Positions 16,398 to 24,387 of a stretch of 44,298 bases of DNA are shown in pieces. Numbering within the stretch: position 1 is the first letter of the stretch; every line of letters begins with the position of its first letter. Under the pieces are notes generated by a model. That model did no database searches. It had not been told where the DNA came from and worked only from the letters and a program-made list of their open reading frames with translations. Origin of the DNA: REEP01 sp964517265 (GTDB taxonomy: Bacteria; Pseudomonadota; Alphaproteobacteria; Rhodospirillales; Defluviicoccaceae); contig CAZFBS010000022.1 of assembly GCA_964517265.1 (NCBI GenBank), positions 1-44,298 of the forward strand. Reading direction: 5' to 3'. The position numbers and the translations under genes were made by a program.

Positions 16398-17083
16398 GCT
16401 TCTTCAAACGCCCCGGGACCCACTACGGAAAAACCCCCGAACCCGAGACTCCCTATCAAAGGGCCGCGCAGGTCTGGGACGAGCGCATCGGCTCGGCCCG
16501 CGTGCAGGCGAAGAACTGGCGCCTCATGGCCTTCGGCTGCCTGATCCTCTCCGCCGCCTTCGCCGCCGCTCTCGTTTGGCAATCGGCGCGCGGGACGGTC
16601 GTGCCCTGGGTGGTGCAGGTCGACAATCTCGGCCAGGCGCAAGCGGTCGCGCCGGCCCAGGCCGACTATCGGCCGACCGACCCGCAGGTCGCGTGGCATC
16701 TGGCCCGTTTCATCGAGCAGGTCCGCTCGATCCCCGCCGACGCCATCGTCGTGCGGCAGAACTGGCTGCGCGCCTATGAATTCACGACCGATCGCGGCGC
16801 GGCGGCGCTCAACGATTATGCCCGCGCCAATGACCCGTTCACCAAGGTCGGCAAGCAACAGATCGCCGTCGAGGTCTCCAGCGTCATCCGCGCTTCGCCC
16901 GACAGCTTCCGCGTCGCCTGGACGGAACGCCACTACGAGAACGGGCAGCTTTCCACGACGCAGCGCTGGACCGCGATCCTGACCATCGTGATCCAGACCC
17001 CGCGCGACACCGAACGGCTCCGCGCCAATCCGCTCGGCATCTACATCAACGCCATCAACTGGTCGCGGGAGATGGGACAATGA
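16394..17083 (+). CDS. trbF: TrbF, VirB8-like assembly protein
   Basis: A 229-residue bitopic protein. After the cytoplasmic start (FFKRPGTHYGKTPEPETPYQ) a membrane helix (LMAFGCLILSAAFAAALVW) leads to the periplasmic VirB8 fold, with WVVQVDNLGQA, RFIEQVRSIPADAIV and YTERH-like AWTERHYENG. It nucleates the core of the secretion channel. Four-base overlaps with both trbL and trbG show tight translational coupling. Confidence 0.92.
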   Translation: MSFFKRPGTHYGKTPEPETPYQRAAQVWDERIGSARVQAKNWRLMAFGCLILSAAFAAALVWQSARGTVVPWVVQVDNLGQAQAVAPAQADYRPTDPQVAWHLARFIEQVRSIPADAIVVRQNWLRAYEFTTDRGAAALNDYARANDPFTKVGKQQIAVEVSSVIRASPDSFRVAWTERHYENGQLSTTQRWTAILTIVIQTPRDTERLRANPLGIYINAINWSREMGQ

Positions 17084-18060
17084 CACCACCTCTCCGCGGA
17101 ACCGGAGACCCGGCTTTCCGTAAATCCGGCATTGCGCTTGTGCTGCTCTCCGCGCTCGTTCTCGCGGGCTGTGCGACCAACCGGCCCCCGCAGATCAGCT
17201 ATGACGCCGATGTGCCGCCGCTTCCGGCGATCCCGGCGGCCGTGACGGAGACGGCGCCGCGGCCGCTGCACACCCCTCCGGCCTGGACGCCGGCCCGTGG
17301 CGGCTCCGCCGCCTCGACCCCGTCCGGCCGGGTCGAGAACGCCAACACCGCCGCGCGCGTCCAGCCCCGCCGCGAAGGCTATTACAACGCGATCCAGATC
17401 TATCCCTGGAGCGAAGGCGCCCTCTATCAGGTCTATGCCGCGCCCGGTCAGATCTCCGACATCGCGCTGGAGCCGGGCGAGAACCTCACCGGTGCCGGCC
17501 CGATCGCCGCGGGCGACACCGCGCGCTGGATTATCGGCGACACCGAGAGCGGCAGCGGCACGACCCGGCGCGTGCATGTGCTGGTCAAGCCCACGCGGCC
17601 GGACATCTCGACCAATCTCGTCATCACCACGGACCGGCGCGTCTACATGATCGAGTTGCGATCGGGCGAGAAACCCTACATGCCGGCCGTCGCCTGGGCC
17701 TATCCGCAGCCGCCCGCCTCGCAGCGGCAGGCTGTGCCCGCCACGCCGGTCATACCGGCGGTGGCGGCCCGGAACTATCGCTATGGCCTCACCGGCGACA
17801 CTCCGCCCTGGCGTCCGATCGCGGTCTATGACGACGGCCGGCGCGTCTATGTCGAGTTCCCGCGCGGGATCGTTCAGGGCCAGATGCCGCCGCACTTCGT
17901 CATCGGCGCCGATGGCGAACCGCAGATCGTCAACAGCCGCATCTATCAGAACGTCCTGATCGTCGATCGCCTGTTCGGTGCCGCCGAGCTGCGTCTCGGA
18001 AGCGGCGAGCGCCAGCAGACGGTCAGGATCGTCCGCACCGACGGAAGGCGCACGTCATGA
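17080..18060 (+). CDS. trbG: TrbG, VirB9-like lipoprotein
   Basis: A 326-residue outer-membrane core-complex protein. The N-terminus carries a lipoprotein signal (IALVLLSALVLAGC), a Pro-rich linker and then the VirB9 domain with YYNAIQIYPWSEGALYQVYA, DIALEPGENL, TNLVITTDRRVYMIEL and the C-terminal VYVEFPRGI. The lipobox is notable because in the Vir system the lipoprotein is VirB7; here TrbG may anchor itself. Coupled to trbF and trbI. Confidence 0.92.
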   Translation: MTPPLRGTGDPAFRKSGIALVLLSALVLAGCATNRPPQISYDADVPPLPAIPAAVTETAPRPLHTPPAWTPARGGSAASTPSGRVENANTAARVQPRREGYYNAIQIYPWSEGALYQVYAAPGQISDIALEPGENLTGAGPIAAGDTARWIIGDTESGSGTTRRVHVLVKPTRPDISTNLVITTDRRVYMIELRSGEKPYMPAVAWAYPQPPASQRQAVPATPVIPAVAARNYRYGLTGDTPPWRPIAVYDDGRRVYVEFPRGIVQGQMPPHFVIGADGEPQIVNSRIYQNVLIVDRLFGAAELRLGSGERQQTVRIVRTDGRRTS

Positions 18061-19256
18061 GCGACAGTGAGAACACCCGCGACACCGACGTGCCGCTCAC
18101 CGCATCCTCCGGCGAGGCCGCGGCCCCCATGCGACTGCGCGCCGAGCCGCCGCGCGTCACGCGCCTGTCGCGCAAGGTGCTGGCGAGCCTCGGCCTCGTC
18201 GCCGCGATCGGCGTCGGCGGCGCGCTGATCTATGCGCTGCAGACGCGCAATGCCGGCACCGGCGGCGAGGAACTCTACTCCACCGAGAACCGGCCGACGG
18301 CCGACGGTCTCGCCGGCCTGCCGCGCGACTATACCGGCCCGCTCCTGGGGCCGCCGCTTCCCGGCGATCTCGGCCGCCCGATCGTGGGTGCCCAGAACCG
18401 CGGCCAGCCGGTCGTCCCGCCGGCCGTGGCCGCGCCCCGCGTCGATCCGGCCGAGCAGCGGCGGCTCGCCGAGGAAGAGGCGGCGCGAACGAGCCGGGTG
18501 TTCTTTCAGACCGAGGCGCGGGGCGCCGCTCCCGCGGGCGCCTCCGGCGGCATCGCCAGCCCCAACCTCGCTGGCCTCGGGCTACCCGGCCAGCCGGGCG
18601 CGCTGACGGCGCAGGATCGCCAGCTCGCCTTCCTCAACGCCGCGGTCGACCGGCGCACCGTCGCGCCCGATCGCGTCGCGGCGCCGGCCTCGCCCTATGT
18701 CCTCCAGGCAGGCGCGGTCATCCCGGCGGCGCTCATCACCGGCATCCGTTCCGACCTGCCGGGCCAGATCACGGCGCAGGTCACGGAGCACATCTATGAC
18801 AGCCCGACCGGCCGCATCCTGCTCGTGCCGCAGGGCACCCGGATCATCGGCGAATACAGCAACGATGTCGGCTTCGGGCAGCGCCGGGTGCTCCTGGTCT
18901 GGAACAGGCTCATCTTCCCGAACGGCCGCTCGATCGTGCTGGAGCGGCAGCCGGGCGCCGACACGCAGGGCTATGCCGGTCTCGAGGACGGTGTCGACTA
19001 TCATTGGTGGGATCTGGCGAAGGCCGCCGGCCTGTCGACGCTGCTTGCCGTCGGCGCCGAACTCGCCGTCGATGACGATGATCGATTGGTGCAGGCCATC
19101 CGCAACGGCGGCCAGGACACGATCAACGACGCCGGCCAGCAGATCGTCCGCCGCCAACTCAATGTCGCCCCGACGCTGACCATTCGGCCGGGCTTTCCGG
19201 TTCGCGTGATCGTCACCCGCGACCTCGTGCTCGAACCCTATGGAGCGCTCCGATGA
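18057..19256 (+). CDS. trbI: TrbI, VirB10-like energy sensor
   Basis: A 399-residue protein spanning from inner membrane to outer-membrane core. A membrane helix (VLASLGLVAAIGVGGALIYAL) is followed by a Pro-rich periplasmic stretch. The VirB10 domain holds VLQAGAVIPAALITGIRSDL, PGQITAQVTEHIYDSPTGR, LVPQGTRIIGEYSN and VRVIVTRDLVLEPY. It passes the ATPase signal to the outer pore. Overlaps trbG and the DUF2274 gene by four bases. Confidence 0.92.
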   Translation: MSDSENTRDTDVPLTASSGEAAAPMRLRAEPPRVTRLSRKVLASLGLVAAIGVGGALIYALQTRNAGTGGEELYSTENRPTADGLAGLPRDYTGPLLGPPLPGDLGRPIVGAQNRGQPVVPPAVAAPRVDPAEQRRLAEEEAARTSRVFFQTEARGAAPAGASGGIASPNLAGLGLPGQPGALTAQDRQLAFLNAAVDRRTVAPDRVAAPASPYVLQAGAVIPAALITGIRSDLPGQITAQVTEHIYDSPTGRILLVPQGTRIIGEYSNDVGFGQRRVLLVWNRLIFPNGRSIVLERQPGADTQGYAGLEDGVDYHWWDLAKAAGLSTLLAVGAELAVDDDDRLVQAIRNGGQDTINDAGQQIVRRQLNVAPTLTIRPGFPVRVIVTRDLVLEPYGALR

Positions 19257-19495
19257 CCAAGCTCAAGCTCGGCCCCATCGCCGACGACAAGCCGGTCAAG
19301 GTCACGCTGGAGCTGCCGGCGCCGCTACATCGCGACCTCGTCGCCTATGCCGAAGTGCTGGCGCGCGAGACGGGTCAGGCCGCCATCGATCCGGCCCGAC
19401 TCATCGTGCCCATGCTGGAGCGGTTCATTTCGACGGATCGGGGTTTTGCAAAGGCGCGGCGGGTCGACCGCGTCTCGGAGCGGAAGGACGTATGA
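19253..19495 (+). CDS. DUF2274 domain-containing protein
   Basis: An 80-residue protein of DUF2274, the conserved last gene of this trb operon type; its function is unknown. Segments KLKLGPIADDKPVKVTLELP, DLVAYAEVLARETGQ and RLIVPMLERFISTDRGF are family-typical and look like a ribbon-helix-helix-like or small regulatory fold. It overlaps trbI by four bases. Its last 71 bases are antisense to the end of the LysR gene, which marks the joint between the transfer module and the cargo. Confidence 0.85.
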   Translation: MTKLKLGPIADDKPVKVTLELPAPLHRDLVAYAEVLARETGQAAIDPARLIVPMLERFISTDRGFAKARRVDRVSERKDV

Positions 19496-20411
19496 GGCGG
19501 TGGCCGGCGAACCAGCTTTCGTCCCGCTCGGAGAGCCTCCGCGCCAGATGCAGAAGATGCCCGACGGCGGGATTGGTCGAGGCCGACGGGTGGGCGGCGC
19601 TGAACTCCAGAACCGCACCCTCGATCGGGCGAAAGGCCACATCGGGAAAGCCCAGCCCGGTCACCGTGCTCCCGACGATCGTCACGCCGCTCCCATTCGA
19701 GACGATGTGCAAAAGCGACTCGCGTGTGACCGCCTGTCGTTCAATCCTCGGCGCATGGCCTCGCGCCTCAAGATGTCGAGGGATGTAGTTCGCGGCATCC
19801 GGCCCCGGGGCCATATCCGTCACGATGAAATGGCGATCGGCGAGATCGTCCCACGTGACGGTCTCCCGTCCGGCCAGCGCGTCCTCGATCGACGTCGCGA
19901 CGTGGATCGGCTCGTTCCAGAGACGCATGAGCTTGTAGCCCGCTCCGGGCGGGATTTCCGTGACGAAGCCGACATCCATCTGCCCGCGCCGAACGGCGGC
20001 GATCTGCTCCGCCGAGCCGGCCTCGATGAACTCGATCCGGACCTTCGGTCGATCCAGCCGGAAGCTCCTGAAAAGCTCGGACTGGAAACCTGTCGCCAGG
20101 GGATCGAAGAAGCCGACTCTCAACACGGATGATTCCCGTGCGGCCAGGCTGGCGGCGTCCAACGCCGAGCCGATCTCACTCATCCCCGCGTGCGCCCGAT
20201 CCAGGAACTGCTGTCCGACCTCGGTGAGTTCCACGCCGGTGTGAAGGCGTCGGAACAGCAGGCCGCCGATCTCTTCCTCGATGTCCCGAATCCGCCGGCT
20301 GACCGCCGACTGCTCGACGCCCAGGGCCTCCGCAGCTCGCCGAAAGCTGCCGCGCTCGGCGGCGGCGATCACATAGCGGATGTGGCGTAGCTCGATCCTC
20401 GGTCGGGGCAT
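19425..20411 (-). CDS. LysR-family transcriptional regulator, tail probably replaced
   Basis: A 328-residue LysR regulator: N-terminal winged helix (ELRHIRYVIAAAERGSFRRA, VEQSAVSRRIRDIEEEIGG) and a periplasmic-binding-like effector domain (VLRVGFFDPLATGF, VGFVTEIPPGAGYKLMRLW, GVTIVGSTVTGLG). The last 25 or so residues (GHRLIRPSAPRRGRPAAP) are antisense reading of the DUF2274 gene, so the native stop appears lost where the cargo was joined. GAGGAAAT before the ATG supports the start. The gene is divergent from an SDR remnant that was probably its original target. Confidence 0.88.
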   Translation of the reverse strand: MPRPRIELRHIRYVIAAAERGSFRRAAEALGVEQSAVSRRIRDIEEEIGGLLFRRLHTGVELTEVGQQFLDRAHAGMSEIGSALDAASLAARESSVLRVGFFDPLATGFQSELFRSFRLDRPKVRIEFIEAGSAEQIAAVRRGQMDVGFVTEIPPGAGYKLMRLWNEPIHVATSIEDALAGRETVTWDDLADRHFIVTDMAPGPDAANYIPRHLEARGHAPRIERQAVTRESLLHIVSNGSGVTIVGSTVTGLGFPDVAFRPIEGAVLEFSAAHPSASTNPAVGHLLHLARRLSERDESWFAGHRLIRPSAPRRGRPAAPLQNPDPSK

Positions 20412-20506
20412 GATTTCCTCACCATTCTCTCAAGGCCTTTGAACGCAAGCTCGGCTCGGCCCCGAGAACGGCTTCATTCAAACTACTCTTTCTCGATGCC
20501 GACCTG

Positions 20507-20632
20507 TACCTGAGCAGCACGACCGCTATTCTCGCAGGCTCATTCGCCGCTGCGGTCATCTTTGCGATGGAGCAGCCAGAGGACATCGACATGAACGAGA
20601 TCCTTTTCCGGCCCATCGCTCACGAACTCTGA
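20507..20632 (+). pseudogene. C-terminal remnant of a short-chain dehydrogenase
   Basis: The frame ending at TGA 20630-20632 codes for AGSFAAAVIFAMEQPEDIDM and then NEILFRPIAHEL, which reads like the C-terminus of YdfG-type short-chain dehydrogenases (ADSFA..VAFA..QPEDVD.NEILFRP). The frame is open from 20414, but residues before about 20507 do not fit the family, and the Rossmann and catalytic parts are missing. It stands next to the divergent LysR gene, the classic LysR-SDR arrangement, so most of the SDR gene was deleted. Confidence 0.65.
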
Positions 20633-20644
20633 TGTCAGGAAAAG

Positions 20645-20849
20645 ATTTCGACGCGAAACGGATGTTCCCGCGCACCAGCAACGGCTTGGCTCCGTGGTCC
20701 GGACGGCCGAACTGGATCAGGCCGCGCGACCAGCGTTACGGACCATGGAACATCGCCAGATTGCCCCAAGGGGAGTAGTAACAAAGATCCGTCAACCGCT
20801 TCGTTGTCGAAGCGCCCGCTACCTTGCTCGTGAGTTTACGCGGCAAGCG
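20645..20849 (-). pseudogene. Remnant of a second cyclophilin-like gene with a premature stop
   Basis: On the minus strand the frame reads LPRKLTSKVAG, then TDLCYYSPWGNLAMFHGP, a TAA stop, and RWSRGLIQFGRPDHGAKPLL. This matches the C-terminal part of cyclophilin-like fold proteins (LPRKLTTEGAP...GDITYYAPWGNLAIFY...GLIRLGRI), with the stop standing where an aromatic residue is expected. The N-terminal half is absent. It lies directly downstream of an intact cyclophilin-like gene and back to back with the SDR remnant. Confidence 0.6.
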
Positions 20850-20863
20850 TTGCACCCAACACC

Positions 20864-20892
20864 ATCAGTCGGCACTTACCTATCAGTCGGCA
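20864..20892. repeat. Direct 11-bp repeat at the end of the cyclophilin-like gene
   Basis: ATCAGTCGGCA occurs at 20864-20874 and again at 20882-20892, the second copy covering the stop codon of the intact cyclophilin-like gene. Such a short direct repeat beside degraded genes fits a deletion or duplication scar. Confidence 0.6.
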
Positions 20893-21293
20893 TTTTCGAG
20901 TTGGACGGTGACGGGGCCGGGGCGGTCAAAAATCGACACGTCGCCCGTGACCTGTCCGAGGATGACGATGCCCGGCGACGGGACACTGCCGCTGCGATAG
21001 TAGATGACGAAATGATTGGAACTCCACAGGCCCAGGGTGCCCGTGGAGAAGTCGCGCTGTCGTGTCATCTCTGGCAAAGAGGACGGCAGATTGCCGGTCT
21101 TTTCCTGACGAAGATGGTCCCTCATCCCGATGGTGAGCGGCAGCATCTCGACCAGCGCACGGGTGGCGTCGTTCTCGACGAGATCAGCCGTGACCTCGCC
21201 CCAATCGGACGAGATGCGAATACGATCCTGAGCCATGACAGGTCCAACCATTGCCAGTGCGATGACGGCGGCGCTCAACAGGGATCTAAGCAT
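20883..21293 (-). CDS. Exported cyclophilin-like fold protein
   Basis: A 136-residue protein with a signal peptide (LLSAAVIALAMVGPVMAQD) and a cyclophilin-like domain: IRISSDWGEVTADLVENDAT, ALVEMLPLTIGMRDHLRQEK, TGTLGLWSSNHFVIYYRSG and PGIVILGQVTGDVSIFDRPG. Whether this family has peptidyl-prolyl isomerase activity is not known to me. The ATG at 21293 is behind GGAGAGATGACCAC; the frame extends further but lacks a better start. It is the last gene of the leftward operon, 81 bases after the monooxygenase. Confidence 0.75.
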   Translation of the reverse strand: MLRSLLSAAVIALAMVGPVMAQDRIRISSDWGEVTADLVENDATRALVEMLPLTIGMRDHLRQEKTGNLPSSLPEMTRQRDFSTGTLGLWSSNHFVIYYRSGSVPSPGIVILGQVTGDVSIFDRPGPVTVQLENAD

Positions 21294-21374
21294 GTGGTCA
21301 TCTCTCCGTTTCTCTGAAGCATCCTCGTCGTATCGGTTCGACCATGGGTCAGGCACTTTGTTCGCACGACCTGA

Positions 21375-21851
21375 TTAGGTCGCGAGATCTCTGGTGCAGG
21401 TGAAGGCGGCTCCAGCCTGACCACGCGGTTGGGCGGCGAGCATGAGCGGGTTCGTCGGCACGAGCTCGAGCGACCTCACCATTCTCTCGGTGCCAGTCTT
21501 GTACTTGAGGAAGTGAGGTGACCCGATGTGCGCCTCATAAGCCTCGCGGCTGGCGTAAACTTCGAGCAGGCGGACCTGCGTGGGATCGTCGGCGAGCTGG
21601 ATGGAGTGCAGCATCAGGACCCCCGGCTCCAGCCGCACCGACGCCTCCTGATTTTCGGCTCCGATCGCCCTGAAGGCTTCAAGCTGGGCAGGATCGATCT
21701 CCAATTCCACAAGACGAACCATCATGCTCTCCGCTGCTGGCCGGGCGACGGGCCCATCAGATTGGGCTTCGGCACGCGACCACGACGCGGCGCCAATCGC
21801 CAGCACGAGAATGGCGCCGAGGGCTAACATCCTGGTTCCCAGCCTGTTCAT
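21375..21851 (-). CDS. Exported ABM-type monooxygenase (putative quinol monooxygenase)
   Basis: A 158-residue protein with a signal peptide (MLALGAILVLAIGAASWSRA) followed by an antibiotic-biosynthesis-monooxygenase (ABM, dimeric ferredoxin-like) domain: MVRLVELEIDPAQLEAFRAI, SVRLEPGVLMLHSIQLADD, VRLLEVYASREAYEAHIGS and PHFLKYKTGTERMV. YgiN-like members oxidise quinols without a bound cofactor; that activity is inferred. Start ATG 21851 sits behind GGAAGGGG. It lies 16 bases after the carboxymuconolactone-decarboxylase gene in the same operon. Confidence 0.85.
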   Translation of the reverse strand: MNRLGTRMLALGAILVLAIGAASWSRAEAQSDGPVARPAAESMMVRLVELEIDPAQLEAFRAIGAENQEASVRLEPGVLMLHSIQLADDPTQVRLLEVYASREAYEAHIGSPHFLKYKTGTERMVRSLELVPTNPLMLAAQPRGQAGAAFTCTRDLAT

Positions 21852-21867
21852 TTCATGCCCCTTCCGG

Positions 21868-22662
21868 CTAGTTTCCAGTTCCGCCCTTCGTGCGACCGGC
21901 AAACACCTCCTTGGCCACCGGCAGCGCCGAAAAGGCGTTCGGCCAGCCGGAATAGAAGGCGAGATGCGTGATGACCTCGCCGGCTTGCGCCTGCGTGAGT
22001 CCAGCGTCCATCGCCCGGTTGAGATGATAGGGGATCTGCTCGGTCTTGCCCGTGGCGATCAGCGCCGCGACGGTGACGAGGCTCCGGTCGCGCGGCGCCA
22101 GGCCGGGACGAAGCCACAGGTCGCGGAACAGGTAATCGGTCGTGTACTCGACCACACCGGGCGCCACGTCGCCGAACTGGCCGGCGACGCGTTGCGCGCG
22201 CCGCGCCTCGGCGGCCTCGTCCAACGGCAAGTGCGGCGCCGTCTCCTGCGGAAGCTGGTCGACGCCGATGCCGCGCCTGGCGAAGACCTCGCCTACCGGC
22301 CCGATGGCGGCCATCGCATCGCCCCAGCCCGCATAATAAGCGAGATGGACGATCGTCTCGGACAGTTCCGCCGGGGTGACGCCATTCTCCAGCGCCTGGT
22401 CGCCATAATATCCGAGCGCGCCCGCCTGCCCTTGGGCGATCATCGCCGCGACCGTGATCAGGCTGCGGTCGCGGCGGTTGAGCCCGGGACGATTCCAGAT
22501 CTCGCCATAGAGACGCCCCTGCGTGTACCTCTCCAGCGCGGGCGCGACCGAGCGAACCTGCTCGGGCGAAAGACGGCGTCCTTCCACGTTCGGCTGCTGA
22601 GCTTCGGCGTTCGTGGCTGTCATCATGAGAACTCCCATGAGGGGGGCGAATAGACGCTTCAT
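21868..22662 (-). CDS. Exported double carboxymuconolactone-decarboxylase-like protein
   Basis: A 264-residue protein with a signal peptide (FAPLMGVLMMTATNAEA) and two tandem CMD domains. The first has YGEIWNRPGLNRRDRSLITV and ETIVHLAYYAGWGDAMAA; the second FRDLWLRPGLAPRDRSLVTV and EVITHLAFYSGWPNAFSA. Neither has the CxxC of AhpD peroxidases, so it is not a thiol peroxidase; the conserved His in VHLAYY/THLAFY suggests a lactone decarboxylase-type site. The periplasmic location is unusual for aromatic-degradation decarboxylases. AGGAGACC precedes the start. Second-to-last but two in the operon. Confidence 0.88.
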   Translation of the reverse strand: MKRLFAPLMGVLMMTATNAEAQQPNVEGRRLSPEQVRSVAPALERYTQGRLYGEIWNRPGLNRRDRSLITVAAMIAQGQAGALGYYGDQALENGVTPAELSETIVHLAYYAGWGDAMAAIGPVGEVFARRGIGVDQLPQETAPHLPLDEAAEARRAQRVAGQFGDVAPGVVEYTTDYLFRDLWLRPGLAPRDRSLVTVAALIATGKTEQIPYHLNRAMDAGLTQAQAGEVITHLAFYSGWPNAFSALPVAKEVFAGRTKGGTGN

Positions 22663-22744
22663 TTCGGTCTCCTGGCAATCCTGACAATTTGCGGCCCTGC
22701 GGAGCACGGCATCTTACGCGGCGCTCAAGCAGGCATCGGGGCAG

Positions 22745-23779
22745 TCACGGGCGGACCAGGACCTTGAGTGCTTCGCGCTCGTCCATCGCCCGATAGCCAT
22801 CGGGCACGCCGTCCAGCCCCACGGTGCGATCGAACACGCGGCCGGGTTCGATCCGGCCCTCCATCACGTCCGGAAGCAGCTCGTCGATATAGGCGCGCAC
22901 CGGGGCGGGACCGCCAGCGACGGTCACATTGCGGTAGAACATCGGCTGCGCGCCCGGGATGGCGTCGTAATGTGCAACGCCTACCCGTCCGACGGCGCCG
23001 CCTGGACGAGCGATGCCCATAGCCGTTTCAATGGCCTGCCCCGTCCCGACGCATTCGAGGACGGACCGGACGCCGATGCCCCCGGTAAGCTCCCGGACGC
23101 GCTCGATCGCCTGCTCGCCGCGCTCGCTCACGATCTCCGTCGCGCCGAACTGCCTGGCGAGTTCAAGCCGCGGGGGGTGGCGGCCCATGATGATGATCTG
23201 CTCGGCCCCGAGCCGTTTGGCGGCAATGACACCGCAGAGCCCGACCGCACCGTCGCCCACCACGGCGACCGTGCCGCCGGGCCGAACGCGGGCGGTGACG
23301 GCCGCATGGTGACCGGTGCCCATCACATCCGAGAGCGTGAGGAGAGAAGGCATCAGCGCGTCATCTTCGCCGACGTTCAGCGGGTACAGGGTTCCGTCAG
23401 CTTGAGGAATACGCAGGGCTTCCGCCTGTGCGCCGCCGGCGTCGCCGCCACTGCCGAAGAAGCCGCCGTGCACGCACGCGGTCTGCAGGCCTTCGTCGCA
23501 GAACATGCAGCTTCCATCGGAGTAGGCGAACGGCATGATCACGACCTGACCACGCCGGAGCCGATGGACGCCGCTGCCGATCTCCTCGACCACGCCGATC
23601 GCCTCGTGACCCATCTGCTGGCCGCTTATGTTCGGGCCGCCATTATAGGGCCACAGGTCGCTGCCGCAGATGCAGGCGCGGGTGATACGGATGACCGCGT
23701 CCGTGGGCTCTATGATCGCGGCGTCGGGGACGCTCTCGATCCGGACGTCGCCGGCCTTGTGCATGACGGTTGCGCGCAT
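22745..23779 (-). CDS. Zinc-dependent alcohol dehydrogenase
   Basis: A 344-residue medium-chain dehydrogenase. The catalytic zinc ligands are in RACICGSDLWPY (Cys, with Asp) and MGHEAIGVVEEIGSG (His-Glu). The structural-zinc loop DGSCMFCDEGLQTAC has only three visible cysteines, so that site may be altered. The NAD(P) Rossmann motif is VAVVGDGAVGLCGVIAAKRLG. It ends in GYRAMDEREALKVLVRP. Cytosolic, unlike the exported enzymes around it. It is the second gene of the operon, 15 bases after the cupin; GAGGAG precedes the start. Confidence 0.92.
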   Translation of the reverse strand: MRATVMHKAGDVRIESVPDAAIIEPTDAVIRITRACICGSDLWPYNGGPNISGQQMGHEAIGVVEEIGSGVHRLRRGQVVIMPFAYSDGSCMFCDEGLQTACVHGGFFGSGGDAGGAQAEALRIPQADGTLYPLNVGEDDALMPSLLTLSDVMGTGHHAAVTARVRPGGTVAVVGDGAVGLCGVIAAKRLGAEQIIIMGRHPPRLELARQFGATEIVSERGEQAIERVRELTGGIGVRSVLECVGTGQAIETAMGIARPGGAVGRVGVAHYDAIPGAQPMFYRNVTVAGGPAPVRAYIDELLPDVMEGRIEPGRVFDRTVGLDGVPDGYRAMDEREALKVLVRP

Positions 23780-23794
23780 GGTCCTGCTCCTCAC

Positions 23795-24298
23795 TTACTC
23801 CGCAGGGGCGGCGCGATATTGGTCCTCGGTCACCTGCTCCATCCAGGAGACGACGGAGCCGTTCTCGGCTTCCTGCACGGCGATGTGGGACATGGCCGTC
23901 GTGGATGACGCACCGTGCCAGTGTTTGACGCCGGGCGGGCACCAGATCACGTCGCCCGGGCGGATCTCCTCGACGGGCCCGCCTTCGACCTGTGTCCGGC
24001 CGACACCCGAGGTCACGATCAGTTTCTGGCCAAGCGGGTGGGTGTGCCATGCCGAGCGCGCGCCCGGCTCGAAGGTGACGAGCGCCGCGGAAGCGCGCGT
24101 GGGCTCCACGGCGCCGAACAGCGGATCGATCCGCACGGAGCCGGTGAAGTTCTCGGACGGCCCCTCCACCGAAGGGCGGGCGCCATTACGGCTGATTTCC
24201 ATCTGCGCTCCTCCTCCCGCCGAGGAAGGCTGCGCCTGTGATGGCGCCGCTGCCACGGCCGCCAATGACATCGACAAGATTGCTGCAGCTGACTTCAT
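23795..24298 (-). CDS. Exported cupin-domain protein
   Basis: A 167-residue protein with a signal peptide (AAAILSMSLAAVAAAPSQAQ) and a single cupin barrel. The metal-binding motifs are FEPGARSAWHTHPLGQKLIV (two His, with Gln where Glu is more usual) and PGDVIWCPPGVKHWHGAS (the last His). The family includes quercetinase-like and carboxymuconolactone-associated cupins; the substrate is unknown. It is the first gene of the leftward operon, with AAGGAG before its ATG, and is divergent from the LysR gene at 24388, which probably controls it. Confidence 0.88.
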   Translation of the reverse strand: MKSAAAILSMSLAAVAAAPSQAQPSSAGGGAQMEISRNGARPSVEGPSENFTGSVRIDPLFGAVEPTRASAALVTFEPGARSAWHTHPLGQKLIVTSGVGRTQVEGGPVEEIRPGDVIWCPPGVKHWHGASSTTAMSHIAVQEAENGSVVSWMEQVTEDQYRAAPAE

Positions 24299-24328
24299 CG
24301 TCGTCTCCTTGAAGCAACAACCTATGGA

Positions 24329-24376
24329 CTGCTCATTGTCTCGATTAGACGGTAAAATCCGCAAACGGTAATGAGC
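24329..24376. promoter_or_regulatory. Inverted repeat between cupin operon and LysR, likely operator
   Basis: TGCTCATT (24329-24336) and AATGAGCA (24369-24376) are exact inverted copies 32 bases apart within the 89-base divergent intergenic region. Smaller repeats GTCT-CGATT-AGAC (24337-24349) lie between them. A spaced pair fits two half-sites of a LysR tetramer controlling both the cupin operon and the regulator itself. Confidence 0.5.
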
Positions 24377-24387
24377 AGGATTCAGTA

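Noticed and set aside
21868..22662. AhpD-type peroxidase
   Set aside because: Neither domain has the CxxC active site.
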